In this document: positions 16,102 to 24,132 of the stretch, piece by piece
Layout of the letters: every line of letters starts with the position of its first letter
Position numbering within the stretch: the stretch's first letter is position 1
DNA from: Streptomyces sp. NBC_01233
Lineage (GTDB): Bacteria; Actinomycetota; Actinomycetes; Streptomycetales; Streptomycetaceae
Length of the DNA: 64,000 nt
Direction of reading: 5' to 3'
NCBI RefSeq assembly: GCF_035989305.1
Contig: NZ_CP108514.1
Span: 3,100,501 to 3,164,500, forward strand
Notes under the pieces: generated by a model
Told to the model about the DNA's origin: nothing
The model's input: the letters and a program-made list of their open reading frames with translations, nothing else
Database searches by the model: none
Program-made: the position numbers and the translations under genes

Positions 16102-17022
16102 GTGACGGCGCTCGTTGACGAGCACCCGTATCTGGGGGTCGAGCCCGTACTCCGGGAACTGAACATCCCCTCCTCCACCTACTACCGGTGGCGCCAGGCC
16201 GAGACCGAACCGTGCGAACGGCGCCGCCGGGATGCCGAGCTGACCAGCAGGATCCGGCAGGTCCACGAGGAGTCCGGCGGGATCTACGGCTCACCCCGCG
16301 TGCACGCCGTCCTCAAGCGTGAGGGCGTCCACGTCGGCAGGAAGCGCGTCGAGCGGCTCATGCGCCAGGCCGGCCTGGCCGGGATCAGTCCCCGCCGGGG
16401 CAAGGGTTTCACTCGCCGTGACCCGGACGCCGATCTGGCCCCTGACCTGGTGCAACGCGACTTCACCGCGGCCGGGCCGAACCGGCTGTGGGTTACCGAC
16501 CTGACCATGATCCCCACCGGGGAGGGGCCGTTGTGGCTGTCCGCGATCCGCGACGCGTTCTCCCGCCGGGTGGTGGCCTGGGAGACCTCCGCCCGCGCCG
16601 ACGCCGATCTGGTCCTGACCTCGCTGGAATACGCCCTGGCCAGCCGCGAGGTCGCCCCCGGAGAGCTTATTCACCACGCCGACCACGGCTGTCAATACAC
16701 GTCCGTGAAGCTCACAACACGCCTGGTCAGGGCCGGGATCCAGGCTTCCATGGGCTCGGTCGGCGACTCGTACGACAACGCCCTCGCGGAGAACCTGTGG
16801 ATGGTCATCAAGACCGAGTGCATCCGCGGCCGCGTCTTCGCCACCAGGGCCGAGGCGAACCTCGCGCTCTTCGAGTACATCGACGGCTTCTACAACCCCC
16901 GCCGCATCCAGAAACGGCTCGGCTACCTCAGCCCCATCGAGTACGAGGAGAAGCACTACGCCAACCAGGCAGCGACCGAACAAGTGAACCTGAAACCACG
17001 TCAACCCACCCTGACCAGCTAG
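16102..17022 (+). CDS. IS3-family transposase OrfB
   Basis: 306 residues from GTG 16102, overlapping the orfA stop. An HTH_21-type segment (RIRQVHEESGGIYGSPRVHA) is followed by the rve integrase core. The DDE triad is in LWVTDLTMIPTGEGPLW, HHADHGCQYTS and GDSYDNALAENLWMVIKTE, with the family-typical ending FYNPRRIQKRLGYLSPIEYE. OrfB is complete, but its usual product is the OrfAB fusion and orfA is disrupted here, so activity depends on another copy in the cell. Confidence 0.93.
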   Translation: MTALVDEHPYLGVEPVLRELNIPSSTYYRWRQAETEPCERRRRDAELTSRIRQVHEESGGIYGSPRVHAVLKREGVHVGRKRVERLMRQAGLAGISPRRGKGFTRRDPDADLAPDLVQRDFTAAGPNRLWVTDLTMIPTGEGPLWLSAIRDAFSRRVVAWETSARADADLVLTSLEYALASREVAPGELIHHADHGCQYTSVKLTTRLVRAGIQASMGSVGDSYDNALAENLWMVIKTECIRGRVFATRAEANLALFEYIDGFYNPRRIQKRLGYLSPIEYEEKHYANQAATEQVNLKPRQPTLTS

Positions 17023-17053
17023 TCAGCCCCTCCCGCAGTGCGGGGGAACCTCA

Positions 17054-17223
17054 GAGTCGTAGGCGGCCAGTAGCCGGTAGGCGGACAGGCGCCGCAGGTC
17101 CTCGTCTGGGACCCATGACGACGTGAGGTCGGACCAGGCGTTGCGGCCGCGGCGGGGGTCGGCCATGACCGGCTTGTAGTCGAGCCAGCTCCATACGTCG
17201 GTGATCAGCTTGCGCAGGCCCAC
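17054..17223 (-). pseudogene. Phage portal protein, N-terminal 56 codons
   Basis: From GTG 17223, with GGAG 6 nt upstream: GLRKLITDVWSWLDYKPVM, then LRRLSAYRLLAAYDS, broken at the IS3 end. The reading frame continues perfectly at 13940. The frame as it stands runs into the IS and stops within a few codons. Confidence 0.8.
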
Positions 17224-17264
17224 AGCGTTCTCCAGGCGGTCGGCCCCCGCGCCGCCTGTTCAGG

Positions 17265-17645
17265 TTACGGCGTAACCGCTTCTGCCTCGGCGACGGCCGC
17301 GGGATGGCCAGGCAGGCCGGGGACGGGGAAGCTCGCGCAGGCGCCGACAAATGCGTCACGTGCGCCGGCCGTCCTCTCCTTCCGGCCCGCGTCCGTCCAC
17401 CGCTGCTCGCACTCGGCGCGGGTGGGGCTTGCTGCAGTCGCTGGGACGCCGTCGGCCAGCTTGCGACGTTGGGCGAGTAGCCCTTCCCGGCGGCCCTGGT
17501 CACCCGCAGCCTTCAGCTCGGCAAGGTGCCGGTCCCGCTTCTCGTCGAAGGAGGGTTCTCTAGATGCGCCCGCACACGCCATCAGCCCTGCCCAGAGGAC
17601 CATCCCAACAGCGGCCGCCCGTGCCGCTCTTCCGCTCATCAGCAT
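17265..17645 (-). CDS. Small lipoprotein of unknown role
   Basis: 126 residues from ATG 17645 (ATG 17639 possible). The N-terminus is basic and hydrophobic with a lipobox LMAC, Cys24 being the lipid site. The mature part is charged and helical with two further Cys (RAECEQRWTDAG and FVGACASFP) that could form a disulfide. It lies between terminase and portal in the late region, where accessory single genes are often found. Phage-encoded lipoproteins of this size can block superinfection, but nothing here proves that role. Confidence 0.65.
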   Translation of the reverse strand: MLMSGRAARAAAVGMVLWAGLMACAGASREPSFDEKRDRHLAELKAAGDQGRREGLLAQRRKLADGVPATAASPTRAECEQRWTDAGRKERTAGARDAFVGACASFPVPGLPGHPAAVAEAEAVTP

Positions 17646-17734
17646 GATCGCGACGCTACACGGGGGGCCGTTTCCTCATCGGGCCGTTTCGGCTCTGTTT
17701 CCACAGGGCTGGGGATATCCACGACTCCCCTGGG

Positions 17735-19273
17735 CTATCTCCGCCCATCGAAGCGACCGTCCTCGGTGTCGTTGACGATGACGTCGAGTTGGTCGGGGTC
17801 CGCGAGCTCCGTCAGGCCGTGTACCGCAGCGTCCATCCTGTCGGGGCTGTCCATGCCTTCGACCCAGGTGACCATCTGGTCTTCGAGTTCGGTGTACTCG
17901 CCGACGTGGTGGACGAGTCCCTGGTCGTACAGCTGCGCCACGGGCGCGGCTCGGAGCCGCTTGCCGACCTTGGCAGTGACTTCCAGGATCATCGGCATGA
18001 GCAAGCCCTTGGTGACGCCGTCAGTGCGGAGCTGCTCCCACGCCTGCCGAAGAATCTGCTTGGCCATGTCACCGCCGTAGTTGCTTTCGACCACGAGGGC
18101 ATCTGCTTTGAGTTCGAGGGCGAGGCGGCAGGCGGCTATGCCCCAGTCGTTGGCACCCATGGGGCCGGACCTGTCGGCCAGCAGGTAGAGGTGCCGGTCG
18201 AAGTCGCGGCCAAGGCCGATGATGCCGGTCTCGTCGTTCACGGTCGAGTCGCCTCCGGCGGGGTCGACGGCGACGACGATCCGGGCCATGTCGAGGCCGG
18301 AGAACTGGACGGCGTTGATGCGGGCGGCCTCGATCCACTTCCGCTTCCAGACGCCTCCCTCGGGCGGGCGCGGCTTCTGCATGTAGAGGGCTCCCCAGAC
18401 TCGTTCACCGACGCGCTTGCGGGTCTTGGCGTGATGGGTCGTGTCGAATCGCTCGGGCCAGAGGGGCTGGCCAAGGGGGCGACCGAGGGGGTCTTCGGGG
18501 CTGTCGGCGAGGGCGGGCAGGTCGATGACGTGCCAGGCCTCCCGTTCTGTTGCGAGGATGCGGCCGGCGAGGTCGTCTTCGTGCCAGCGGGTCTGGATGA
18601 CGCAGATCGCCCCGTTGGGCTCGATGCGGGTCTGGAGGACGGAGGTCCACCAGTCCCACGCCCGCTTGCGCATGGTCGGGCTGTCCGCGTCGGCCATGTC
18701 TTTGACGGGGTCGTCCACGATGGCGATGTGGGCGCCGCGGCCAGTGAGGCCGCCGCCGATGCCTGCGGCGAGGAGACCACCTTCGCCGCCGGCGATGTCG
18801 AACCGGTTCGCGGCGGAGCTGCCCGCCTTGAGGTGGATGCCGAGGTCTTCGCCCCACGTGAGGATGGCATCGCGGATCCAACGGCCGTGGTCGTCGGCCA
18901 GGTCGGAGGAGTAGCTGGCGATCATCATCCGGTGGCCTGGGTTGCGTCGCAGGTACCAGAGCGGGGCCCACCGGCTGGCTCGGCGGCTCTTGCCGTGCCG
19001 AGGGGGCATGGTGAGCATGACGCGGTCCAGGCGTCCTTCGGCCATGTCGATGAACGCCTTGTCGATGAGATCGAGGTGCGGAGCCTGCATCTCGCGGCCG
19101 TCGGTGAGGACGGCGGCCAAGGCGCCCGGAGAGCGGTCCATGGCGAGACACTTCTCCACGACGACGAGCTGGGCGCGGAGTTCCGGGGACGCTTGTGCGG
19201 CGATGGCGCGGCGCTGGTCTGGGGGCAGTGTGCGGTAGTGCGCGAGGAGTGCCTCGCGGTCTCGGCCGGTCAT
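17735..19273 (-). CDS. terL: Phage terminase large subunit
   Basis: 512 residues; the motor that pumps DNA into the capsid and cuts it. The ATPase carries a Walker A-like PPRHGKS in LTMPPRHGKSRRASRWAP, Walker B AIVDDPVKD and the coupling segment CVIQTRWHEDD. The nuclease domain has its first metal Asp in VVAVDPAGGDS and a second acidic site in ADALVVESNYGGD. GTG/ATG context at 19273 abuts the small subunit stop. It appears intact, unlike the portal. Confidence 0.93.
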   Translation of the reverse strand: MTGRDREALLAHYRTLPPDQRRAIAAQASPELRAQLVVVEKCLAMDRSPGALAAVLTDGREMQAPHLDLIDKAFIDMAEGRLDRVMLTMPPRHGKSRRASRWAPLWYLRRNPGHRMMIASYSSDLADDHGRWIRDAILTWGEDLGIHLKAGSSAANRFDIAGGEGGLLAAGIGGGLTGRGAHIAIVDDPVKDMADADSPTMRKRAWDWWTSVLQTRIEPNGAICVIQTRWHEDDLAGRILATEREAWHVIDLPALADSPEDPLGRPLGQPLWPERFDTTHHAKTRKRVGERVWGALYMQKPRPPEGGVWKRKWIEAARINAVQFSGLDMARIVVAVDPAGGDSTVNDETGIIGLGRDFDRHLYLLADRSGPMGANDWGIAACRLALELKADALVVESNYGGDMAKQILRQAWEQLRTDGVTKGLLMPMILEVTAKVGKRLRAAPVAQLYDQGLVHHVGEYTELEDQMVTWVEGMDSPDRMDAAVHGLTELADPDQLDVIVNDTEDGRFDGRR

Positions 19274-19809
19274 CAGCTGTCGGCCTGGTCGGTGAGGTCG
19301 ATGAGCGCGGCGAGTTCGTCCACGGTGGTGTTCGCGATCTGGACCGGTCCGCCCTCGGGGCCGGCGAGCTCGGTCCTCGTGGGCATGTCGAGGCCGAGGA
19401 GGCGTGCGCGCCGTTCCATGACGCGAAGGGCGCGGTCGATCGCGGTGAGGTCCTGGTCGCGTACGACCTTCCTGTATGCGACCAGGAAGAGACGGTCGAG
19501 CCGGTCCGCCTCCAGGGCCCGCATCTCGTCGACGTCGTGGTTCAGTTCGGTCCGCCGGTCGTCGAGGGCCTTGCGGACGTCCCGGCAGGCGGCGTGGATG
19601 AGGGCCTGGTCGTCCGGGTGCTCCTGGCCCTTGCGATACCGCTCGATGCCGTAGCCCTGGGGGTAGGCCACCCCGTCAGCGTTCACGGCTGGGTCTGCGG
19701 CCAGCTTCCTGGCGATGGTCAGCCAGTCGACGCCGGCGAGGCGTAGGTCGATGGCGTCCGAGCGGCGGCGCGCGATGGCCGCACGCGCGGCTTTGTCAGG
19801 GCGTCCCAC
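19273..19809 (-). CDS. terS: Phage terminase small subunit
   Basis: 178 residues from GTG 19809, preceded by GGAGG; an open frame also extends to 19863. The N-terminal part is an HTH (RRSDAIDLRLAGVDWLTIARKLAAD), followed by a helical oligomerisation region (VRKALDDRRTELNHDVDEM, ADRLDRLFLVAYRKVV) and a C-terminal tail that would contact the large subunit. Gene order, length and coupling to terL support the call. TerS recognises the packaging site, and the site itself is not identified. Confidence 0.8.
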   Translation of the reverse strand: MGRPDKAARAAIARRRSDAIDLRLAGVDWLTIARKLAADPAVNADGVAYPQGYGIERYRKGQEHPDDQALIHAACRDVRKALDDRRTELNHDVDEMRALEADRLDRLFLVAYRKVVRDQDLTAIDRALRVMERRARLLGLDMPTRTELAGPEGGPVQIANTTVDELAALIDLTDQADS

Positions 19810-19962
19810 CGCGGGGCTCCTCCACAGCTCGGTGCGCCCCCGCGCCCGGAACCATGATCGCACTCCAACAGGGTTGCCCGGATGGAACGTCGGTGAGGTT
19901 CACGGTTCGGGCAGAGCGGCTGGGACCGTCCGGCCCCGGAGGAGGGGCCGGACGGTCCGCTG

Positions 19963-20472
19963 CTACATCAGCGTCATCTGTCCGGGGACGCTGCCCGTTC
20001 CGAGGCCGCGCGGGCGCTCGCCTGGGATCGTCACGACGCCCGTGGCGCGCAGGTGGTGAGCGAACTGCCAGTTCCGGCAGGTGGCGAACCGCTTGTCGCC
20101 GGCGTTGGGGTCGTCGGGCGGGATGTGCTTGTCGGTGAACGGGATCGGCCGGGCGTCGGTGAGGGTGACCTTGAGGTCCTTGACCTGGATCTCCACGTGA
20201 TAGCCGGGCGCACGCTCGAAGGCGAGGTGTGGGTTGTCCTCCCATCGGTGGGGGCCGGTGGTGACGCCACACAGGTAGTAGGCGATGGCGTACCGGTTCG
20301 CGTCGAGCGTGGTGGTGAGGTCCTGCGGGCCGTCCTGTTGTACGTCCCGACTGTAGGGGCCGTGCAGGGAGCGGGCGCAGTGCTGGGTGAGGTCGATACC
20401 CGTGACGTACTTGAGCCACAAGTAGTGGTAAAGCCTCTCCCCGCGTTCAATTCGAATTGTCGGCAACTTCAC
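19963..20472 (-). CDS. Unknown phage protein, 169 aa
   Basis: From GTG 20472, 6 nt after GAGGGGGG, a very strong site; an upstream in-frame start at 20499 is unlikely. The product has many aromatic residues in the first third (LYHYLWLKYVTGIDL) and then beta-rich segments with IQVKDLKVTLTDARP. No motif is recognised. It lies first in the terminase-direction block, behind an AT-rich leader, and may be an early/middle gene rather than a structural one. Confidence 0.7.
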   Translation of the reverse strand: MKLPTIRIERGERLYHYLWLKYVTGIDLTQHCARSLHGPYSRDVQQDGPQDLTTTLDANRYAIAYYLCGVTTGPHRWEDNPHLAFERAPGYHVEIQVKDLKVTLTDARPIPFTDKHIPPDDPNAGDKRFATCRNWQFAHHLRATGVVTIPGERPRGLGTGSVPGQMTLM

Positions 20473-20538
20473 TGAATTCCCCCCTCGGAAATGAAACATT
20501 CACCCTCTAATTATATAAGAATTGGAGGGAATTCCGAT
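20473..20538 (-). promoter_or_regulatory. AT-rich candidate promoter
   Basis: A 66-bp gap that is far richer in A/T than its surroundings. It holds TATAAT on the minus strand (in CTTATATAATTAG), about 20 nt before the ribosome site of 19963-20472. The -35 is not convincing. Confidence 0.45.
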
Positions 20539-21948
20539 TTATGTATTTCGTCGCTCACACATGTCCAAGAGGGTCTGCACAAGCGGCTTGTGCCGGTTGT
20601 GCCGGTATCCCTGCGGGTACTCCATGTTGAATTCGACTTCGAGTGACTCGCGACGAACAGCGGGGTCGATGGGGAGCGGCCGGCGACAGCGGGCGTAGAT
20701 GTTCCCGCCGTTCGGATTGCCCAGGATCTCCACGTCGGCGAAGTAGCTCGACAGCAGGGAATGCAGGGTCTCTGGGGTGTGGAACTTCTGCATGGTCCAC
20801 ACCCCACTGCGGAAGGTCGCGGCGAAGCCGTTCTCGTCCAGGAACTCCAGGGCTCGCCGGTAGTTGCCGTTGTTCCGGTGCTTGCGGCCCGCGAGCTTGC
20901 GTTCGACGGAGCCGAGGGAGCGCGTGCCGGTGTAGAAGACGCCCGAGGCGTTGAGCAGCGAGTTGCAGGAGGCGATGACGTGCTCTTCGAACTCCAGCGA
21001 GGTGACGGAGTTCAGGACGCTGTCGAGGACGACGACGCCGTAGAGCCCGTTGGCCTGGACGTCGCGTTGCAGGTCCCGGATGTGGGACACGGTCGCCGCG
21101 ATGTCGAGTGCGTTCTTCTTGCCGGAGGCTTTCACGTGGGGCTCGTACCAGTGGGCGTCGTGCCCCTGTTCCTTGAGGCGCTTGATGTACGCCGCTTCGC
21201 CGGCGCCGAAGTCGACGATGCGCTGCCCCCGCTTGATTTCGGGCAGCACGTAGCGTTCGTAGGTGGTGGACTTGTGGGAGTCCCCTTCGTCGCCGCCGAG
21301 GCGGTGCATCTGGCACCAGTGTTGGTTGTACGCCTTGATGCCGAGCTGGGTGTAGTCGTAGACGCCGTAGTCGCCTTCCAACCATTCGATGAGTTCGTCT
21401 GCCTCCTGTACGGATACGCGGTAGCACAGCACCGGGTATTTCAGGTCGTGGCCCACGACTGCGTAGTCGTTGTTGAGGATGACGCGACCTGCGGAGTCGG
21501 CCACGATCGATCCCCAAGGCCCGTACCGGGTGACAAGGCGGCGGATCTCTTCCTGGATGGCGGCGTTGCCGCGCGCCGCGATGGCGATGTCCTGGGGCTC
21601 GATCCACTCCCACCCGTGGACGTCGTCGGCTGCGACAGGGGCACGGACCCGAGAGCCATCGGTTTCCACGGAGTTGTGGAGGAGGTTGAACTGGACCTCG
21701 TCGTGGGTGGTCACGTGCCTGGCCAGCAGGAGGGCTGGCACGGTCCGTTCGCCATTGGCCTTGAGGCTCTTGGTTCGCTGGTGGCCGGCGATGAGGATGC
21801 CGTTGCCGTTGACGATGACCGGCTTGACGCAGCCGAACAGGGCGAGGCTCTGCTTGAGGCGTTCGAAAGCGTTCTCGGACAGGCGCCGCGGGTTATAGGG
21901 AGCGGGCTTAAGTCCGGCCAGTGGGAAGTCCGCGACGAAATCAGGCAT
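20539..21948 (-). CDS. ParB-like domain fused to a class I SAM methyltransferase
   Basis: 469 residues from ATG 21948. Residues about 1-95 are ParB/Srx-like: PYNPRRLSENAFERLKQSL, then VNGNGILIAGHQRTKSLK. A central region has YAVVGHDLKYPVLCY. From about residue 240 a Rossmann methyltransferase appears with motif I VDFGAGEAAYIKRL and acidic loop HDAHWYEPH, then VVVLDSVLNSVTS and LLNASGVFYTG. The NPPY/DPPY tetrad of base-amino DNA methylases is absent, so the substrate is unclear. It overlaps 21941-22612 by 8 nt. Confidence 0.75.
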   Translation of the reverse strand: MPDFVADFPLAGLKPAPYNPRRLSENAFERLKQSLALFGCVKPVIVNGNGILIAGHQRTKSLKANGERTVPALLLARHVTTHDEVQFNLLHNSVETDGSRVRAPVAADDVHGWEWIEPQDIAIAARGNAAIQEEIRRLVTRYGPWGSIVADSAGRVILNNDYAVVGHDLKYPVLCYRVSVQEADELIEWLEGDYGVYDYTQLGIKAYNQHWCQMHRLGGDEGDSHKSTTYERYVLPEIKRGQRIVDFGAGEAAYIKRLKEQGHDAHWYEPHVKASGKKNALDIAATVSHIRDLQRDVQANGLYGVVVLDSVLNSVTSLEFEEHVIASCNSLLNASGVFYTGTRSLGSVERKLAGRKHRNNGNYRRALEFLDENGFAATFRSGVWTMQKFHTPETLHSLLSSYFADVEILGNPNGGNIYARCRRPLPIDPAVRRESLEVEFNMEYPQGYRHNRHKPLVQTLLDMCERRNT

Positions 21949-22612
21949 CAACGGCCTCCTGGTCGTCGCTGGCGGCCGCGCCGGTGTCGAGGAGGTAGTG
22001 ACCGAAACCGGAGTCGGTGCCGCGCCGCTCGTAGTACGCGGTGTGGGTCGTGTTGAGGCGTTCGACCTCGTCCGCGGTGATCTGGACCCGGGTGGTGCCC
22101 CACTGGATGAATCCCCACTGGAGGTGCTCGTCCTTGATCTTCTCTCCCTCGCCGGCGATGGTCTCGGCGGGGAGGACCGCGGGCAGGGAGGTGTCGAGGA
22201 GCTCGTCGAGAGACGTCTCGTCGTGGCCGGTGCCGTGGAGGTCCGGGAGTTCCTCGAGGATCTCGGCCAGCAGGGCCGAGTCGTAGCCGGCGAGGTCCGA
22301 GGTTCGGTTGTCGACGACCACGATCCGGGTGGCGGCCTCGTCGTCGACATCGACCCACGTGGCCGCGATGGTCTCCCACCCGAGTTCGATGGCGGCCTGG
22401 AAGGTGTGGTTGCCGGCGAGAATCTCTTTGGGGCGCCCGGTGTGGGTGCCCCGGTTGACGACGATGGCCTTGTACTGGCCGTTGACCGTCAGCGATTCGC
22501 GGATGGAGGCGACGTTACCGTTCCTGGGGTTGCGGTGGAACGGCGTGAGGTCGGCGACGGGCACCGCCAGGGGCAGCAGCTCGTCGGGGATGTTGGCGGG
22601 CGTGGCGTTCAC
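21941..22612 (-). CDS. ParB N-terminal-like domain protein
   Basis: 223 residues, start GTG 22612 chosen because the ParB fold begins soon after; the frame is open to 22687. Typical segments are VADLTPFHRNPRNGNVASI, GQYKAIVVNRGTHTG, ILAGNHTFQAAIELGWETI and VVDNRTSDLAGYD. The last resembles the stretch found in phage and plasmid ParB-like proteins that act with DNA methylases. The C-terminal 80 residues are acidic and low in pattern. It is coupled to the ParB-methyltransferase fusion downstream, suggesting joint action on DNA. Confidence 0.75.
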   Translation of the reverse strand: MNATPANIPDELLPLAVPVADLTPFHRNPRNGNVASIRESLTVNGQYKAIVVNRGTHTGRPKEILAGNHTFQAAIELGWETIAATWVDVDDEAATRIVVVDNRTSDLAGYDSALLAEILEELPDLHGTGHDETSLDELLDTSLPAVLPAETIAGEGEKIKDEHLQWGFIQWGTTRVQITADEVERLNTTHTAYYERRGTDSGFGHYLLDTGAAASDDQEAVDA

Positions 22613-22696
22613 GGGCGTGGCGTCCCTCTTGTAGGCCGTTCCCCGCGCCCTACAGAAGATCAAGCCTAGCCGCGCTCGCTTGGACACGGGGACGCG

Positions 22697-22726
22697 GAAG
22701 CGGGCGCCGATCAGGGCGCCCGCTTC
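22697..22726 (-). terminator. 12-bp perfect hairpin after the Cys-rich microprotein gene
   Basis: Arms 22697-22708 and 22715-22726 are exact complements with a 6-nt loop. It lies between the stop at 22739 and the ParB-like gene and would separate the two transcripts. No T-run follows. Confidence 0.6.
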
Positions 22727-22738
22727 GCGGCTTCGGTG

Positions 22739-22885
22739 TCAGCGGTTGTTGCAGCGGCAGATGCCGGGCGGCAGGCACCACGAGGAGCACGAGTTGCACC
22801 ACATGGCGCCCGGTACGGGCGGCGTCCGGTCGGGGGCGCTGATCTGCCCGGCCCCGGAGGTGCTGGTCGGCTTGCCCTTGGTCAT
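22739..22885 (-). CDS. Cys-rich microprotein, 48 aa
   Basis: From ATG 22885, overlapping the stop of 22882-23073 in ATGA. The first half is polar (TKGKPTSTSGAGQIS). The C-terminal 20 residues hold five Cys in the pattern C-x2-C-x3-C-x5-C-x-C, with WCNSC and ICRCNNR. This spacing fits a small zinc-binding knuckle or a reactive thiol cluster. Function unknown. Confidence 0.6.
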   Translation of the reverse strand: MTKGKPTSTSGAGQISAPDRTPPVPGAMWCNSCSSWCLPPGICRCNNR

Positions 22886-23073
22886 GATGCTCGTTTCCTG
22901 GATCGGGTGCTGATCGCCGCTTCGAGTGCGGCCAGGTTGCGCGGCCCCTCCGGATCAGGTTCACGGGGCCGCAGCTTGGCCGGGAGCCTGTCCCTTTCGG
23001 CGAGGAGCCGCAGGTAGAGCGGGTAGTCCGCGGGGTCGCCGCGGTAGTTCGGATCGACGTGGTCGTCGCCCAC
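22882..23073 (-). CDS. Small unknown phage protein, 63 aa
   Basis: From GTG 23073, with GAAGGAG 6 nt upstream. Charged and helical: NYRGDPADYPLYLRLLAERD, then LPAKLRPREPDPEGPRNL and a basic tail. Coupled to the Cys-rich microprotein. A longer open frame to 23238 would have to cross a strong hairpin and is rejected. Confidence 0.6.
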   Translation of the reverse strand: MGDDHVDPNYRGDPADYPLYLRLLAERDRLPAKLRPREPDPEGPRNLAALEAAISTRSRKRAS

Positions 23074-23092
23074 GTGACGCTCCTTCTGCGCG

Positions 23093-23119
23093 GAATCCGC
23101 CCCCGATGGGGGCGGATTC
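23093..23119 (-). terminator. Perfect hairpin just upstream of a ribosome site
   Basis: 12-bp stem (23093-23104 and 23108-23119) with a 3-nt loop. It sits about 8 nt before the GAAGGAG of 22882-23073, so it could end upstream transcription or control translation. Confidence 0.6.
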
Positions 23120-23176
23120 ATCACGGTCGTGAGGAAGGTGGCGGGCTGCTCCTTGGTCTCGCTTTGGAACGAGGCC

Positions 23177-23223
23177 GGTGCCTGGCGGGCAGGGCGCGGG
23201 GGGTTGGCCACCCGCCAGGCACC
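23177..23223. repeat. Long-loop inverted repeat
   Basis: 13-bp arms GGTGCCTGGCGGG and its complement (23177-23189, 23211-23223) with a 21-nt loop, in the 250-bp space between the methyltransferase and the small genes. That space otherwise holds no accepted gene. Confidence 0.6.
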
Positions 23224-23284
23224 GAGGAGTTGCCGCATGCCACGGCGTCGCTGGTCGGCGTCCTCGTACCGCCGACCAGCAAGT

Positions 23285-23314
23285 AGATACTAACACTAAG
23301 CAGTGTTGGTATCT
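23285..23314. promoter_or_regulatory. AT-rich palindrome with AACACT-n4-AGTGTT
   Basis: 13-bp arms with one G-T wobble and a 4-nt centre, just after the methyltransferase stop and before the small-gene block. Its inner half-sites reappear at 28988-29005 before the integrase. A shared regulator site is likely, though a terminator function for the methyltransferase cannot be excluded. Confidence 0.5.
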
Positions 23315-23325
23315 ATCTTTTGGTG

Positions 23326-24132
23326 TCAGAAGAGGCCGTCCTGAGATGCCTTCTGCCCTGACGCTGACACTTGGGTGGTGCGGCTCCCTACCAGCTCAGG
23401 CAGTGGGCTCACGGGAATCACGGTCACGACCGTGCTGACACCCTTGAACCAGTGGTCCGGGAGCGGCGTGATGGTGCCACGGGCCTCGCGCACTCGGCTG
23501 CGGAAGTCCAGCGCCTGTGCATTCGTACGGAAGGTGAGGCTCCCGAACATGACCGCCACGAGCCGTCCGCCGGGGCGCAACCAGCGCAGGGCGCGTTGGA
23601 CGTGCTGGATGTCGAGTTGCCCTGCGAACGGCGGGTTCATCACCACACGGTCATAACGGGCGGACACCGGGAGCGTGAGGAAGTCTGAGGTGATCACCTC
23701 CCGGGCGTAGCCCTTGTCGCGGATAACCTTCGCGCGCCCCGGGTCCAGTTCGACACAGTCGACTACGCCCCCACGATCCGCGACCCGCTCGGCCATGGCG
23801 CCCGTACCGGCCGAAGGTTCAAGGACCTCGTGTCCGGCGCTCAGGTCGGCGAGGTCGAGGATCTCATCGACCAGCGCGGCCGGCGTGGGGAAGTAGCCGC
23901 GCTCGGCGTCCGTGGTCACCTCCCCTTCTGCGAGCAGACCGGCGACGGCGTCAGCCGCGTTGGCGGGGAAGACGTGGGCGCGCTTCCATCGGTCCCACTT
24001 TCCCCCGACCGCCGAGAGGGCGAGGTTCACGCGCTGGTACAGACGGTCTGCGAGCTGGCCGCTGAGGAACAGGGCCGACCCGTCGCAGCGGGCAGCCCTG
24101 ATGGCATCGAGCACGTCGGCATCGATCTTCAC
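23326..24132 (-). CDS. N6-adenine (or N4-cytosine) DNA methyltransferase
   Basis: 268 residues from GTG 24132, overlapping the previous stop. SAM motif I is VLEPSAGTGAMAERV, followed by VDCVELDPGRAKVI and the catalytic tetrad NPPF in DRVVMNPPFAGQLDI. An N-terminal helical segment (SGQLADRLYQRVNLALSAVG) precedes it. The small size and order of motifs match phage-encoded gamma-type orphan methylases. No restriction partner is present, so protection of phage DNA or regulation is the likely role. Confidence 0.88.
   Translation of the reverse strand: MKIDADVLDAIRAARCDGSALFLSGQLADRLYQRVNLALSAVGGKWDRWKRAHVFPANAADAVAGLLAEGEVTTDAERGYFPTPAALVDEILDLADLSAGHEVLEPSAGTGAMAERVADRGGVVDCVELDPGRAKVIRDKGYAREVITSDFLTLPVSARYDRVVMNPPFAGQLDIQHVQRALRWLRPGGRLVAVMFGSLTFRTNAQALDFRSRVREARGTITPLPDHWFKGVSTVVTVIPVSPLPELVGSRTTQVSASGQKASQDGLF

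Larger units (their letters stand above)
14013..16105 (+). pseudogene. IS3-family OrfA, split by the inner IS
   Basis: Two pieces, 14013-14035 and 15820-16105, join in frame once the inner element and one target copy are removed. They give a 102-residue HTH/leucine-zipper protein: MPAPRKYP then LELRERAVRMYR, IRRMAEELGVHHEALRNWIR and a zipper in LAALRKENAQLKRANEVL. OrfA binds the IS ends and is the front half of the OrfAB transposase. As it stands the gene lacks its start, so the IS3 copy is inactive. Confidence 0.85.
13944..17053 (+). mobile_element. IS3-family element, itself interrupted
   Basis: The ends are TGAGCTTCCCCCG at 13944 and the inverse of TGAGGTTCCCCCG at 17053, beginning with the IS3-type TGA and closing with TCA. 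Flanking direct repeats GAG lie at 13941-13943 and 17054-17056. Without the inner IS and its target duplication the element is 1326 bp, normal for the family. It carries orfA/orfB with a frameshift window. It sits in the phage portal gene. Confidence 0.9.

Noticed and set aside
14069..16294. 741-residue minus-strand frame
   Set aside because: It runs from IS4 transposase into antisense IS3 sequence; the real transposase starts at 15676 with a good ribosome site.
23074..23296. Longer minus-strand frames over the small genes
   Set aside because: They cross two strong hairpins and lack a ribosome site; the start at 23073 has a clear one.
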